Positions 9,176-18,085 of a DNA stretch of 64,000 nt are shown here, piece by piece. A program made the translations under genes and the position numbers. The notes beneath the pieces were generated by a model. It was not told where the DNA came from. It saw nothing but the letters and a program-made list of their open reading frames with translations, and made no database searches. Source of the stretch: an uncultured Lachnospiraceae bacterium (GTDB taxonomy: Bacteria > Bacillota > Clostridia > Lachnospirales > Lachnospiraceae); the NCBI GenBank assembly GCA_934432595.1, contig CAKRYR010000003.1, positions 62,001 through 126,000 of the forward strand, given 5' to 3'. Position 1 is the first letter of the stretch, and the number at the start of each line of letters is the position of its first letter.

Positions 9176-9703
9176 TCATTCTTTATAAGTATCAATAAAA
9201 TTCTTTATAGGTTTTCTTAAGAACCATAATATTAAGATAAATGGTGGAGCAAAAACAAGTACACTACGTATAAATTCTAAAATGGGTGAACCTAAGTCTA
9301 ATTCACTAAAAAATTGATGTATTTTATACAAATAATTTAAATTGAATATAGAAAATAATATAGCTTCTATTTCAAAGACTACCAATAGTACATTTTTAAA
9401 AATTTTCACATCATTTACCTCTAACATATGTAGTTCTCTAAAATATAATATAGCAAATATAATAGAAAAAATAAGTATAAGAAGCAATGCTATGGTGGCA
9501 TTACTTTTATTGGCTTTATATATTAAATCTTCAATAAAATCACCACCGTTACTATATTCACCAGTATATGAAGTACCTTTATGTAGTAAATTGATTGAAA
9601 AATCATAAATTAGATAAAAAATAATGTTATAAATAACAATTTTAGCTATTGTAAAGATTTTTAAATCTGAAGGTTTTTGATTATCTTGTTCTTGTGATTC
9701 CAT
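9176..9703 (-). CDS. Four-helix membrane protein of unknown function
   Basis: 175 residues with four clear hydrophobic segments: about 20-42, 68-90, 102-125 and 145-165. Between the first two is a polar loop with NGGDFIEDLIYKANKSN. A good ribosome binding site (CAAGGAGATG) precedes the ATG. No family was recognised. It is on the opposite strand from its neighbours and sits at the left edge of the accessory region. Confidence 0.6.
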   Translation of the reverse strand: MESQEQDNQKPSDLKIFTIAKIVIYNIIFYLIYDFSINLLHKGTSYTGEYSNGGDFIEDLIYKANKSNATIALLLILIFSIIFAILYFRELHMLEVNDVKIFKNVLLVVFEIEAILFSIFNLNYLYKIHQFFSELDLGSPILEFIRSVLVFAPPFILILWFLRKPIKNFIDTYKE

Positions 9704-9907
9704 AATTACATCTCCTTGTAATTTAATAGTAAAAACAATCTAGATAATATAATAAATGTTACAATAAAATTTTAAATGCACATGCATATTATATCATAAA
9801 TTTAATAGGTAAACAAGAAATGGAAGAGATTCATAAATATATATTAAGAAATGGCTGGAAACCTGAAAAATCATACAAGTTCAAATACTTGTTAGAAAAT
9901 AATACCT

Positions 9908-10312
9908 ATGATAATATTAAAAAAGGATAACTTTTTTAATATTATAAATATGGTAAGAAGTGTAAATCTAGCAGATATAGATGATTATAATGTCCTTAAG
10001 GCGATGGTGGGGAGCGAAGAATTAGACGGAGCAAAACTATTTGAACGATTAGATGAAGCAAAAAGACAGACAGCAGCATTTAAGGCTAAACTAAGTGATA
10101 TAAATAGTTTAATAAGTAGTACTATAGAGAATAATACGCGACAATATGCTAGAAAACAGCTGCAGAACTATGATGCAAGGCCTCCTAGAGTATTTAATCA
10201 AGTACAAAAATATGGCAGAAGCTTCAAAAACAGATCAGTTGTAAATGATACTTATGATAATGAATATGTATCTGACCATAATGGAATAGTAAATTATTTT
10301 TCATATAAATGA
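9908..10312 (+). CDS. Small unknown protein
   Basis: 134 residues, charged and without membrane segments; residues 40-85 look helical (LFERLDEAKRQTAAFKAKLS). No family was recognised. The start is uncertain: ATG 9908 has no good ribosome binding site, and ATG 9950 (MVRSVNLADIDDYN) is the next choice. A separate 36-codon frame at 9820-9930 (MEEIHKYILRNGWKPEKSYK onward) overlaps its beginning and could be the end of a decayed gene. Confidence 0.4.
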   Translation: MIILKKDNFFNIINMVRSVNLADIDDYNVLKAMVGSEELDGAKLFERLDEAKRQTAAFKAKLSDINSLISSTIENNTRQYARKQLQNYDARPPRVFNQVQKYGRSFKNRSVVNDTYDNEYVSDHNGIVNYFSYK

Positions 10313-10526
10313 TGACCAATATGGAAATATTTGAAAAAATTGGTAAATATTATACATTTATACTTGAAAATATGTATAAATATATCATATATAATTAAAT
10401 ATTTTATACAATTTTAACGGACTTTATAAAATTTTCAGTTTTTTCTTGATTTTTTCTAATATATCATATATTATGTAGGAGGTAGTTAAATTACCGAAGA
10501 AACAAAGGACAAAGGGGCGATTAGCT

Positions 10527-11231
10527 ATGAAGAAAAAATTATTATTTTTAGCGACTCTTGCAGTTGCGGTTGCAGTAACAATGGGAATGTTATGTAGTAA
10601 AAACTCAGTTAAAGCTTCAAATGACAATAAAGATAATGACCTAATTAGCTATAAGATAACAATTCCTGCAGATTATATGGCAAGTACTAATATTGCTGAA
10701 ATGACTTTACATTATAGTGTAGATGGTTGGAATGAGACAAAAGATGCAGATATGTATGTAACTTCTGGGCCTAAGAACCACGGAATACCTTCATCTTATG
10801 CATATAATGCAGTTGTTAAGGTACGTAAGGGCACAACAATTGATTATTGTTATAAAGTAACATATAAAAATGCTACAACTAAGTGGATTAACAACGATGG
10901 TAAGAACTACCAAGTAGTTGCAAATGAATCAAATGTTAAAAAGATTCAATATGAGATTGATTGGCTAGCAGGAAGCAATGGAGTAGATGCAAATGGTGAT
11001 GTAGTATTATATTATGGAATTAATGGATGGAATAATGTTCAAGATGTAAAAATGGACGTAAAGATGAAATCAGATTATGATGGACAAACATGGTACAAAG
11101 CAGTAATTACAGTAGATGAAGGCTCAACAATTAACTATTGTGTTAAAGCTAACACTGATAAGGGTGAAAAATGGGATAATAATAATGGAAAAGATTATTT
11201 TGTAATTGCTAACCAAGATTGTAATAATTAA
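10527..11231 (+). CDS. Secreted protein with two tandem carbohydrate-binding-like modules
   Basis: 234 residues. A typical signal peptide (MKKKLLFLATLAVAVAVTMG, cleavage near SVKA at residue 30) is followed by two related modules, about 40-130 and 136-231. Each has a tryptophan motif (SVDGWNETKD; GINGWNNVQD), a central FN3-like beta pattern and an end motif (WINNDGKNYQV; WDNNNGKDYFV). The W-D-N-N-N-G-K-N-Y pattern is typical of starch-binding CBM21/CBM25-type folds. No catalytic domain is present. It may hold glycan at the cell surface or assist enzymes encoded elsewhere. AAAGGGG lies 9 bases before the ATG; a stronger AGGAGG at 10477-10482 serves no visible start. Confidence 0.7.
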   Translation: MKKKLLFLATLAVAVAVTMGMLCSKNSVKASNDNKDNDLISYKITIPADYMASTNIAEMTLHYSVDGWNETKDADMYVTSGPKNHGIPSSYAYNAVVKVRKGTTIDYCYKVTYKNATTKWINNDGKNYQVVANESNVKKIQYEIDWLAGSNGVDANGDVVLYYGINGWNNVQDVKMDVKMKSDYDGQTWYKAVITVDEGSTINYCVKANTDKGEKWDNNNGKDYFVIANQDCNN

Positions 11232-11270
11232 GAATATTAGAGTATTAAAATGATAGGATATTAGAAAATG

Positions 11271-11311
11271 AAGGCTAAATTACTGGGTTGACTGGTGGTT
11301 TAGCCTTTTTA
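11271..11311 (+). terminator. Intrinsic terminator after the CBM-like gene
   Basis: AAGGCTAAA (11271-11279) pairs with TTTAGCCTT (11299-11307), and the hairpin runs straight into a T-tract. It lies 40 bases behind the stop codon of the secreted protein. Confidence 0.85.
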
Positions 11312-11386
11312 TATTATAAGGAGAATTACGCAGGAATGTTTTTGTTTGTGGGCGAAAGCGTTGTAAACGGCTTTTTACTATCGATA

Positions 11387-11666
11387 CTATCGGCAAAAAA
11401 ATGGAATATATCTGAACGTAGTGTGAGAAATTATTGTGCACAGGGACGTGTGAAGGGTACTATTCCATTTTATTTTAAAAAGCGGAACAAGTGATTGTCG
11501 TAAAGATTGGTTTAAAGTAGGTGATTATAAAAAGCTTCCTAATGAGGTTGGTGGAAAGAGATTAGATTCAGCTTAGTATACATTTAAAGTTAATTTAAAT
11601 AATCCTAAGTATTTATTAGTTCATCAGACTTTAATGGAATTAAATTTGGATATCCATAAATCTTAA
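11387..11666 (+). pseudogene. Decayed HTH/Fic-like gene fragments
   Basis: Three short coding fragments in series have no intact gene around them. At 11387-11455, AKKWNISERSVRNYCAQG is the DNA-recognition helix of a small HTH protein. At 11502-11576, DWFKVGDYKKLPNEVGG resembles the linker found in Fic-domain proteins that often follow such HTH genes. At 11577-11666, FKVNLNNPKYLLVHQTLMEL then NLDIHKS looks like the N-terminus of another small protein. Frames change between them. The Fic assignment is from memory of the family and is not certain. Confidence 0.4.
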
Positions 11667-11825
11667 GCTAACTTTATTTAGAATGCATATATAGTGTAAT
11701 AAAGGGCTTTGAACCCCGTGAACTTACATATTTAAAAGACAAAGAAAGGAATAAGATAATTACAAAAAATGAAGTCAATTTGTTGCAATTATTTAAATGA
11801 CATTGGCTTTAATTGACGCTTAATT

Positions 11826-12176
11826 ATGATTAAAATAATTAGTTTAGAGGTATGCTCTATAAGTAAATTAAAAGTAATATATGTAGTAACATTACTACTT
11901 ATGCTACTAACAGTAGGTGTGATAGTAGGTGGTTATGTAGAAAACTGTGGATGATGCAATCTTATGTGATGAATTGTCATTAGAGGATATAGGAATATCA
12001 TCACATTATAAAAAAAGGAAAAAGATGGTAATTCGTATGCAGCATCTTGTTCGGGAAACTTTCATATGGGACTTGAAATAAAAGGTGTAGGTCTAATAAT
12101 ACAAGAGTGGTATGTTAGACATACTGTGAAATGTAATGGGGCAGGTAAGATATCTAGAGAATATAAATATGATTAG
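11826..12176 (+). pseudogene. Frameshifted small membrane-anchored or secreted protein
   Basis: A start at 11826 gives a hydrophobic N-terminal segment (KVIYVVTLLLMLLTVGVIVG), but the frame breaks at about 11945. The next frame gives VDDAILCDELSLEDIGISS, breaks at the A-run near 12010, and the third gives GNSYAASCSGNFHMGLEIKG up to the stop at 12174. Joined, the three parts make one plausible protein of about 115 residues with a membrane or signal segment. The family is not recognised. Confidence 0.5.
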
Positions 12177-12390
12177 GAGATGGTAATATATGAAAAAAAT
12201 ATTATTTAAAATTAATAAATCTGAACAATAATGATATGCATAAATTTTTATAGATTATTAGTAAATAGAAAGCTTTATAAAATAATTAAAAAATTATGAA
12301 GTGTTGTTTTATAAGTTAAATTGTATTATGAACAATTATTTATTTTAAGTTGATTTATTTACATTTTATAATAATTGCAAATGATGTTAT

Positions 12391-12446
12391 AAGAATGTAG
12401 GATAGACAGAATAAAAATGCTGGAAAACCTACATTCTTATTTTATA
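12391..12446 (+). terminator. Terminator-like hairpin
   Basis: AAGAATGTAGG (12391-12401) and CCTACATTCTT (12428-12438) are perfect 11-bp arms followed by ATTTTATATTTT. It separates the gene debris on its left from the defence island. Confidence 0.65.
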
Positions 12447-12497
12447 TTTTGTGATATATTTATGATAATCGTGACATAATCGATATTATGTTAATAT

Positions 12498-12526
12498 TTG
12501 ACAATTTATGCCTTATTTGGTAACAT
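12498..12526 (+). promoter_or_regulatory. Sigma-A-type promoter ahead of the PLD-helicase
   Basis: TTGACA (12498-12503), a 17-base spacer and TAACAT (12521-12526). It is 175 bases before the helicase start and is the best promoter candidate for it, although it overlaps the relic of a regulator gene. Confidence 0.45.
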
Positions 12527-12700
12527 AAGTTATCGGAAGAAAATCAAGCGGTTGTGAAGAAGACATTTGATTTTATTGATAATTTATATTAATGTAAGCT
12601 AACACTTACTAGGAGAATGGTAATAACTTGTTTTGAAAATATATATTTCCAAAGTTTATTATAGAGACATCAAGCATATGAAGGAACACAAGGAGTAGAA

Positions 12701-15271
12701 ATGGCAGTACAAAAGACAGACAGCAGTTCAATTGAATATACACAGATTAACGCTATTACAGGTGATAGTTATAAAGACAGATACTTATATTATCAGTTAA
12801 AATTAGCAATTACAAAGGCTAAGAGTATTGATATTATAGTATCTTTTCTTATGGAATCAGGTGTGTGCATGCTACTTAAGGATTTGCGGGGAGCACTTGA
12901 TAGAGGAGTGCATATTCGAATTCTTACAGGTAATTATCTTGGAATTACCCAACCTTCAGCATTGTATCTTATCAAGAGAGAACTAGGAGACAATGTTGAT
13001 TTACGTTTTTACAATGATAAAAACAGGTCATTTCATCCCAAAGCATATATATTTCATTATGATGAAAATAATGGTGATATCTTTATAGGTTCATCAAATG
13101 TATCTAGAAGTGCCCTTACTTCTGGTATTGAATGGAACTATAGAATCAGAAGTTCTGTGGATATAGATAATTTTGAAATATTCCAAGGTACTTTTAATGA
13201 TTTGTTTGAAAATCATTCTATAGTAATTGATGATAAAGAATTAAAAAGATATTCGAAGAATTGGCATAAGCCTGCTGTATCTAAGGATTTGGCAAGGTAT
13301 GATAATGATGAGAATGAAAATGATAATAATAATGAGATTGCAGGTATAGATAACAATATAGAAAGAAATGGAATTGATGGTGAAAATGCATCAAGGAATG
13401 TCACTGAGATATTTAGACCACGTGGTGCACAGATAGAAGCTCTTTATGCCTTAGAGGATACAAGGGCAGAGGGAGCCAATAAAGCTTTAGTATTTGCAGC
13501 AACAGGTGTGGGGAAAACATTTTTAGCTGCATTTGACTCACTTAACTACAAAACAGTACTATTTGTAGCACATAGGGAGGAGATACTTAAACAAGCAGAG
13601 AAAACATTTCGCTGTGTTAGACCAAATGACGAGACAGGTTTCTTTAATGGTGATGAGAAAATAATAGACAAGCCACTTACATTTGCGTCAGTTAGCACAT
13701 TGGGAAAAGAAGAATATTTGAATGAAAATTATTTTAAAAAGGACCATTTTGACCTAGTAATTATAGATGAGGCGCATCATATGTGTGCTGGCCAATACAT
13801 GAAGATAATTAACTACTTTATGCCTCAATTTTTGCTAGGATTAACGGCTACGCCAGATAGAATGGATGGCAAGAATATTTACGAGATATGTGATTACAAT
13901 GTGGCATATGAAATATCTTTAAAAGAGGCTATAAATAAAGGAATGTTGGTGCCATTTCATTATTATGGAATATATGATGAGACAGACTATGATGGACTTA
14001 AACTAGTGGGCGGACACTATAGAGAAGAGGATTTGGATAAAAAATATATAGACAATAAATATAGATATGAACTTATCTACAAGTATTATAAGAAATATCT
14101 CTCAAGTAGAGCATTAGGCTTTTGCTGTTCAAGAAAACATGCAGAGGCCATGGCGGAAAACTTCTGTAAAAGAGGTGTGCCATCGGCAGCAGTCTATAGT
14201 GAAGCTCTTGGAAATTATCACATGGATAGAGAAGAGGCTATAAACAAGTTAAGAAATAAAGAGATAAATGTAATATTTGTAGTAGATATGTTTAACGAAG
14301 GTGTAGATATTAAGGAACTAGATATGGTGATGTTCCTTCGCCCAACAGAGTCACCTATAGTATTCTTGCAACAACTTGGACGTGGACTACGTATAAGTAA
14401 AGGAAAAGAATATTTAAACGTATTAGACTTTATAGGGAACTATGAAAAAGCAGGTAAAGCACCATTATTACTAAGTGGTGGAACTAGCTTTGAAAAGAAA
14501 AATGGCTCTGGCGCAGACAATACAGATATAGAATACCCAGATGACTGTCTTGTAGACTTTGATATGAGATTAATTGACTTATTCAAAGAACTAGAACAGC
14601 GCAATATGTCTATAAAAGACAGAATAAATAAGGAATTCTATTGTGTAAAAGAACAGCTAGAAGGCAAAGTGCCAACAAGAATGGAACTATTTACATATAT
14701 GGATGACGATGTATATGAATTGTGTATGAAAAATGCAAAATTAAATCCATTTAAAAGGTATATGGAATATTTACATGAAATAAATGAACTAAATGATAAA
14801 GAACAACAAGTCTATGACTCTTGTGGACGAGAATTCATAGCACAAATAGAAACAACCAGTATGACAAAGGTCTACAAAATGCCTATCCTATACGCTTTCT
14901 ACAATGATGGAAATATACGAATGGCACTTACAGATGAAGAACTGTTGCATGCTTGGAAGAAATTCTTCAACACAGGAACTAACTGGAAAGACCTTAAGAC
15001 AAACATAACTTATGATGAGTATAAGAAGATAACGGATAAACAACATATAAGTAATATAAAAAAGAACCCTGTGAAATTCTTAAAGGAGTCAAGTGGAAAA
15101 TTGAACCAAGGCGGCGGAAAAGGGTATTTCGTAGATAAAGAGGGATATACAATTGCTATGAGGGAGGAACTTGCTGGAGTAGTGGAGAATGAGGCATTTA
15201 GGCAGCAGATGAGGGACGTGATTGAGTATAGGACTATGGAGTATTATAGGAGGAGGTATGAGGAGAGGTAA
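12701..15271 (+). CDS. PLD-nuclease/superfamily 2 helicase fusion
   Basis: 856 residues. The N-terminal third is a phospholipase-D-type nuclease domain: FHPKAY with H112 and K114, then GSSNVSRSAL at 130-139. After a low-complexity Asp/Asn linker (200-230) comes an SF2 helicase with Walker A GVGKT (269-273), DEAH (356-359), LTATPD (381-386) and motif VI QQLGRGLR (557-564). About 270 residues of unassigned C-terminal region follow. Such proteins act on DNA in restriction and defence settings. It has its own ribosome binding site (ACAAGGAGTAGAA) and lies 77 bases ahead of the GHKL gene in the same direction. Confidence 0.85.
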   Translation: MAVQKTDSSSIEYTQINAITGDSYKDRYLYYQLKLAITKAKSIDIIVSFLMESGVCMLLKDLRGALDRGVHIRILTGNYLGITQPSALYLIKRELGDNVDLRFYNDKNRSFHPKAYIFHYDENNGDIFIGSSNVSRSALTSGIEWNYRIRSSVDIDNFEIFQGTFNDLFENHSIVIDDKELKRYSKNWHKPAVSKDLARYDNDENENDNNNEIAGIDNNIERNGIDGENASRNVTEIFRPRGAQIEALYALEDTRAEGANKALVFAATGVGKTFLAAFDSLNYKTVLFVAHREEILKQAEKTFRCVRPNDETGFFNGDEKIIDKPLTFASVSTLGKEEYLNENYFKKDHFDLVIIDEAHHMCAGQYMKIINYFMPQFLLGLTATPDRMDGKNIYEICDYNVAYEISLKEAINKGMLVPFHYYGIYDETDYDGLKLVGGHYREEDLDKKYIDNKYRYELIYKYYKKYLSSRALGFCCSRKHAEAMAENFCKRGVPSAAVYSEALGNYHMDREEAINKLRNKEINVIFVVDMFNEGVDIKELDMVMFLRPTESPIVFLQQLGRGLRISKGKEYLNVLDFIGNYEKAGKAPLLLSGGTSFEKKNGSGADNTDIEYPDDCLVDFDMRLIDLFKELEQRNMSIKDRINKEFYCVKEQLEGKVPTRMELFTYMDDDVYELCMKNAKLNPFKRYMEYLHEINELNDKEQQVYDSCGREFIAQIETTSMTKVYKMPILYAFYNDGNIRMALTDEELLHAWKKFFNTGTNWKDLKTNITYDEYKKITDKQHISNIKKNPVKFLKESSGKLNQGGGKGYFVDKEGYTIAMREELAGVVENEAFRQQMRDVIEYRTMEYYRRRYEER

Positions 15272-15348
15272 GGGGGAAGTAGAAATTGTTTTTGAGAACA
15301 ATATATTTAGAAATATATAAAAATATAGATAAATAATGGAGGTACATT

Positions 15349-17244
15349 ATGGGTGAATGGAAGTTTCCATCAAGAGGATATGCCGCAACTGAGGGTTTTT
15401 CAGATGCAGGATTAGCAGAATTTAGAGGTGATCCATTAAAAGCACTAGCAAGAGAACTTTGTCAAAATTCACTAGATGCAGCGGATGGTTCAGGAAGGCC
15501 TGTTAAGGTAGAGTTTCAAGATACATATATGGAAGTGGATAAATTTCCAGGTATGAATAGTATGAAGAAAACTATTAAATTATGTGAAGAATTTTGGGGA
15601 GAAAAAGGAGATATTAATACAAAAAATTTCTTAAAGAATGCTAAAAGAGAATTGAATAAAGAAAAGTTTGTAGTATTAAGAGTTAGTGATTTTAATACAA
15701 AAGGTGTAGAGGGAGCATTTTCAGATGCATACATAACACCTTGGGGGAGTTTAGTTAAAGGAAATGCTTTTTCAGTTAAAAGTGATGAAAAGAATGCTGC
15801 AGGAAGTTTTGGGATAGGAAAAGCAGCTCCTTTTGTTTCGTCTTATTTTCAGACTGTTTTTTACAGAACATTTGAGAAGAGTGGTGTGAGAGCAGCAATG
15901 GGAGTATCACATTTAATGGCTCATAAGATACCAGAGAAAAAATGTTTGACTGGTGAAGATCCTATAAGAAGATCTATTGGTTATTACGGAGAAAATGCGG
16001 ATAAGAAACCTTCAAGAAGAATAGCTGAATTAGATGATATCTTTATGCGAAAACAACATGGAACGGATTTATTTATACCAGGATTTATTATTCCAACTAA
16101 TGATGATGAATATGAAAAGAAAATACTTGTGGAAATAGTTGATAATTTTTTATATTCTATATATTCAGGAAAATTAGAAGTAACAGTTGGAGCAAGAGTT
16201 TTAAATAAAAATAATTTAGAAATAATATTGAATTATCTTGGCAAAAAAGCAAAAAATGCAAATATATTTTATAAGGTTATTAATGAAAATAATAAAGATG
16301 TAATAGAAGAAAAATTAAAATTTCATAGTTTAGGAACTTTAAAATTAAGATTACTATATGAAAACGATTTGAATAGAAAAATATTAGTAGTAAGAAATTC
16401 CGGAATGAAAATTGCTAAAATTCCAAGTTTACCGAGAGGAATATCATATACAGGTTTTTTAGAACTTCAAGGAGAAGATTTGAATGAGTTTTTTAGAGGA
16501 ATGGAGAATCCAAGACACGATGCTTGGGAACCTAAAAGACATAAACTTTCTGGAAGAGCTGATGTATATAAATGTGAAGTTGAGGAGTGGGTAAGAAATG
16601 TTATTAATGAGAAGCTAGTAGAGATTAGTGGAGAAGAGAGCTTGATAGATGTTGGAGATTGTTTTAATTATGTACCAAATGATACTAGTTATAAGAATAA
16701 TGATAAGAAAGAACAAGTAATTGATACAGTAAAGAATATTGAAATAATCGAAGATACACCAATAAAAAATAGATTGAAGATAAAAGATATTGGTGGGGGA
16801 GAAGGTAAAAGTAGTAGGACTGTAAGTGGAATTATTGATGATAAAGGTACATCAACAGGCCATCGTCATAGAACCGGAACTAGAAGTGGAGGTAATGCAA
16901 CAGGAAGAAAAGGAAGAAAAGAAGATAACGGTGAAGATACAATTTATGATGGACAAAGAGAAGTATATGTATCTGCAAGAATAATAAGTAAGGATAATGG
17001 GACAAATAGATTAATCTATACTACGGAAGAAAATATATCTATGGGTGAAATGCAAATTGTATCAAGGTGTGAAAATGGCAAGACAATACAATTATTTGTA
17101 AAAGAAGCTAAAGGTGAAAATATAAGTGTAAAAGATGGACATATTGTAATATCTAATATTCAGGCAAATGTAAAACAGGTTGTAGAGTTTAAAATAGTTG
17201 GAAATAAAAAATTTGCAATGGGGGTGAAAGCATATGGAAATTAA
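15349..17244 (+). CDS. GHKL-type ATPase, defence-island protein
   Basis: 631 residues. The N-terminal half has the GHKL (Hsp90/MutL-like) ATP-binding motifs: N-box LARELCQNSLDAAD (E36, N40), the aspartate box VSDFNTKG (D114), and the glycine loop GSFGIGKAAPF (152-162). Residues 480-540 are a basic Gly/Ser/Arg linker, and the last 90 residues look beta-rich. ATP-dependent conformational switching is likely; the partner is not known. It opens a tight unit: the next gene overlaps its end by 11 bases, and a third starts one base after that. GGAGG lies 8 bases before the ATG. Confidence 0.8.
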   Translation: MGEWKFPSRGYAATEGFSDAGLAEFRGDPLKALARELCQNSLDAADGSGRPVKVEFQDTYMEVDKFPGMNSMKKTIKLCEEFWGEKGDINTKNFLKNAKRELNKEKFVVLRVSDFNTKGVEGAFSDAYITPWGSLVKGNAFSVKSDEKNAAGSFGIGKAAPFVSSYFQTVFYRTFEKSGVRAAMGVSHLMAHKIPEKKCLTGEDPIRRSIGYYGENADKKPSRRIAELDDIFMRKQHGTDLFIPGFIIPTNDDEYEKKILVEIVDNFLYSIYSGKLEVTVGARVLNKNNLEIILNYLGKKAKNANIFYKVINENNKDVIEEKLKFHSLGTLKLRLLYENDLNRKILVVRNSGMKIAKIPSLPRGISYTGFLELQGEDLNEFFRGMENPRHDAWEPKRHKLSGRADVYKCEVEEWVRNVINEKLVEISGEESLIDVGDCFNYVPNDTSYKNNDKKEQVIDTVKNIEIIEDTPIKNRLKIKDIGGGEGKSSRTVSGIIDDKGTSTGHRHRTGTRSGGNATGRKGRKEDNGEDTIYDGQREVYVSARIISKDNGTNRLIYTTEENISMGEMQIVSRCENGKTIQLFVKEAKGENISVKDGHIVISNIQANVKQVVEFKIVGNKKFAMGVKAYGN

Positions 17245-18085
17245 AAATAGGCTATTTCCATATCCAGTTTTATGTGAAGAAACTGATGATTATTTAGAAG
17301 GCAGCTTTGATGTTGAGATGACTTTTGAAGAAAAATTATCTAATTTTAAATTAACATTTGAGATGAAACTAGAGAATGATGGAATTAATAATCTGATTAG
17401 AAGAGGAGACGCAGAATATGTTATACATATTGAGGGGACATCAACATCATTTAGAAAAGCAATTAAAACGGATTTAAATCAGCTTATATATGAAATACCT
17501 AAAAGTAGAGTTAATAATGAAATTTCAGTAGTCGTAATGATAGTTGCAAAGAAAAAGATTGAGGATTATACAAATTCAATGTTAAATATTGATTATGAAG
17601 ACGAAAAAATAATATTTGATAAGGCTTCAATATTAGCATATAAGAATATGTCCAAAATATTTATATCAAAAGAATATGAGGAATTAGCTGGAAATGAGTC
17701 ATTGTTTTGCGTAGTAAAAAAAATGGACATTGATAAAGAAGAAGAAAAGCCAATTATATTTTCGTTGGAAGAAGATAGAATAAAGATATTGGTTGATGAA
17801 AGGACATATGATTCATATATAAGTTTTCAACATATTCCGTCACTAGCAATGGCATTACTAGTATTTCCGGCACTTGTATATATGATTGAAGAGTTGAGAG
17901 TTAATTCTTCAGCATATAGAAAAAGATTATGGTTTGTAAAAATGAATCAATATTATAAAGCTATGGGGAAAGATTTTGAAAGTGATATTATTCAATCGAA
18001 TAATAATGCCGTAGAGATTGCACAGGAAATGATAAAATTTCCTTTAAGTAAAGCTTATATAGAATTGAAACAAGGAGAAATATAA
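17234..18085 (+). CDS. Unknown protein coupled to the GHKL ATPase
   Basis: 283 residues; no family recognised. The N-terminal 130 residues look beta-rich (LSNFKLTFEMKLENDG; YVIHIEGTSTSF), and residues 195-225 are a hydrophobic helix-rich stretch (IPSLAMALLVFPALVYMIEE). It overlaps the ATPase gene by 11 bases, so translation of the two is probably coupled. This points to a shared complex. Membrane insertion is possible but only one segment would fit. Confidence 0.65.
   Translation: MEIKNRLFPYPVLCEETDDYLEGSFDVEMTFEEKLSNFKLTFEMKLENDGINNLIRRGDAEYVIHIEGTSTSFRKAIKTDLNQLIYEIPKSRVNNEISVVVMIVAKKKIEDYTNSMLNIDYEDEKIIFDKASILAYKNMSKIFISKEYEELAGNESLFCVVKKMDIDKEEEKPIIFSLEEDRIKILVDERTYDSYISFQHIPSLAMALLVFPALVYMIEELRVNSSAYRKRLWFVKMNQYYKAMGKDFESDIIQSNNNAVEIAQEMIKFPLSKAYIELKQGEI

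Larger units (their letters stand above)
12177..12700 (+). other. Gene-poor stretch before the defence island
   Basis: Very AT-rich. It holds a terminator-like hairpin (12391-12446), a consensus promoter (12498-12526), and a short readable tail LSEENQAVVKKTFDFIDNLY (12530-12592) that looks like the C-terminal end of an XRE-type regulator. Nothing else is recognisable. Confidence 0.5.

Noticed and set aside
11288..11494. 68-codon frame read as an intact HTH gene
   Set aside because: It begins inside the terminator of the secreted protein gene, has no binding site, and only the central recognition-helix piece resembles a protein family. Treated as a pseudogene fragment.
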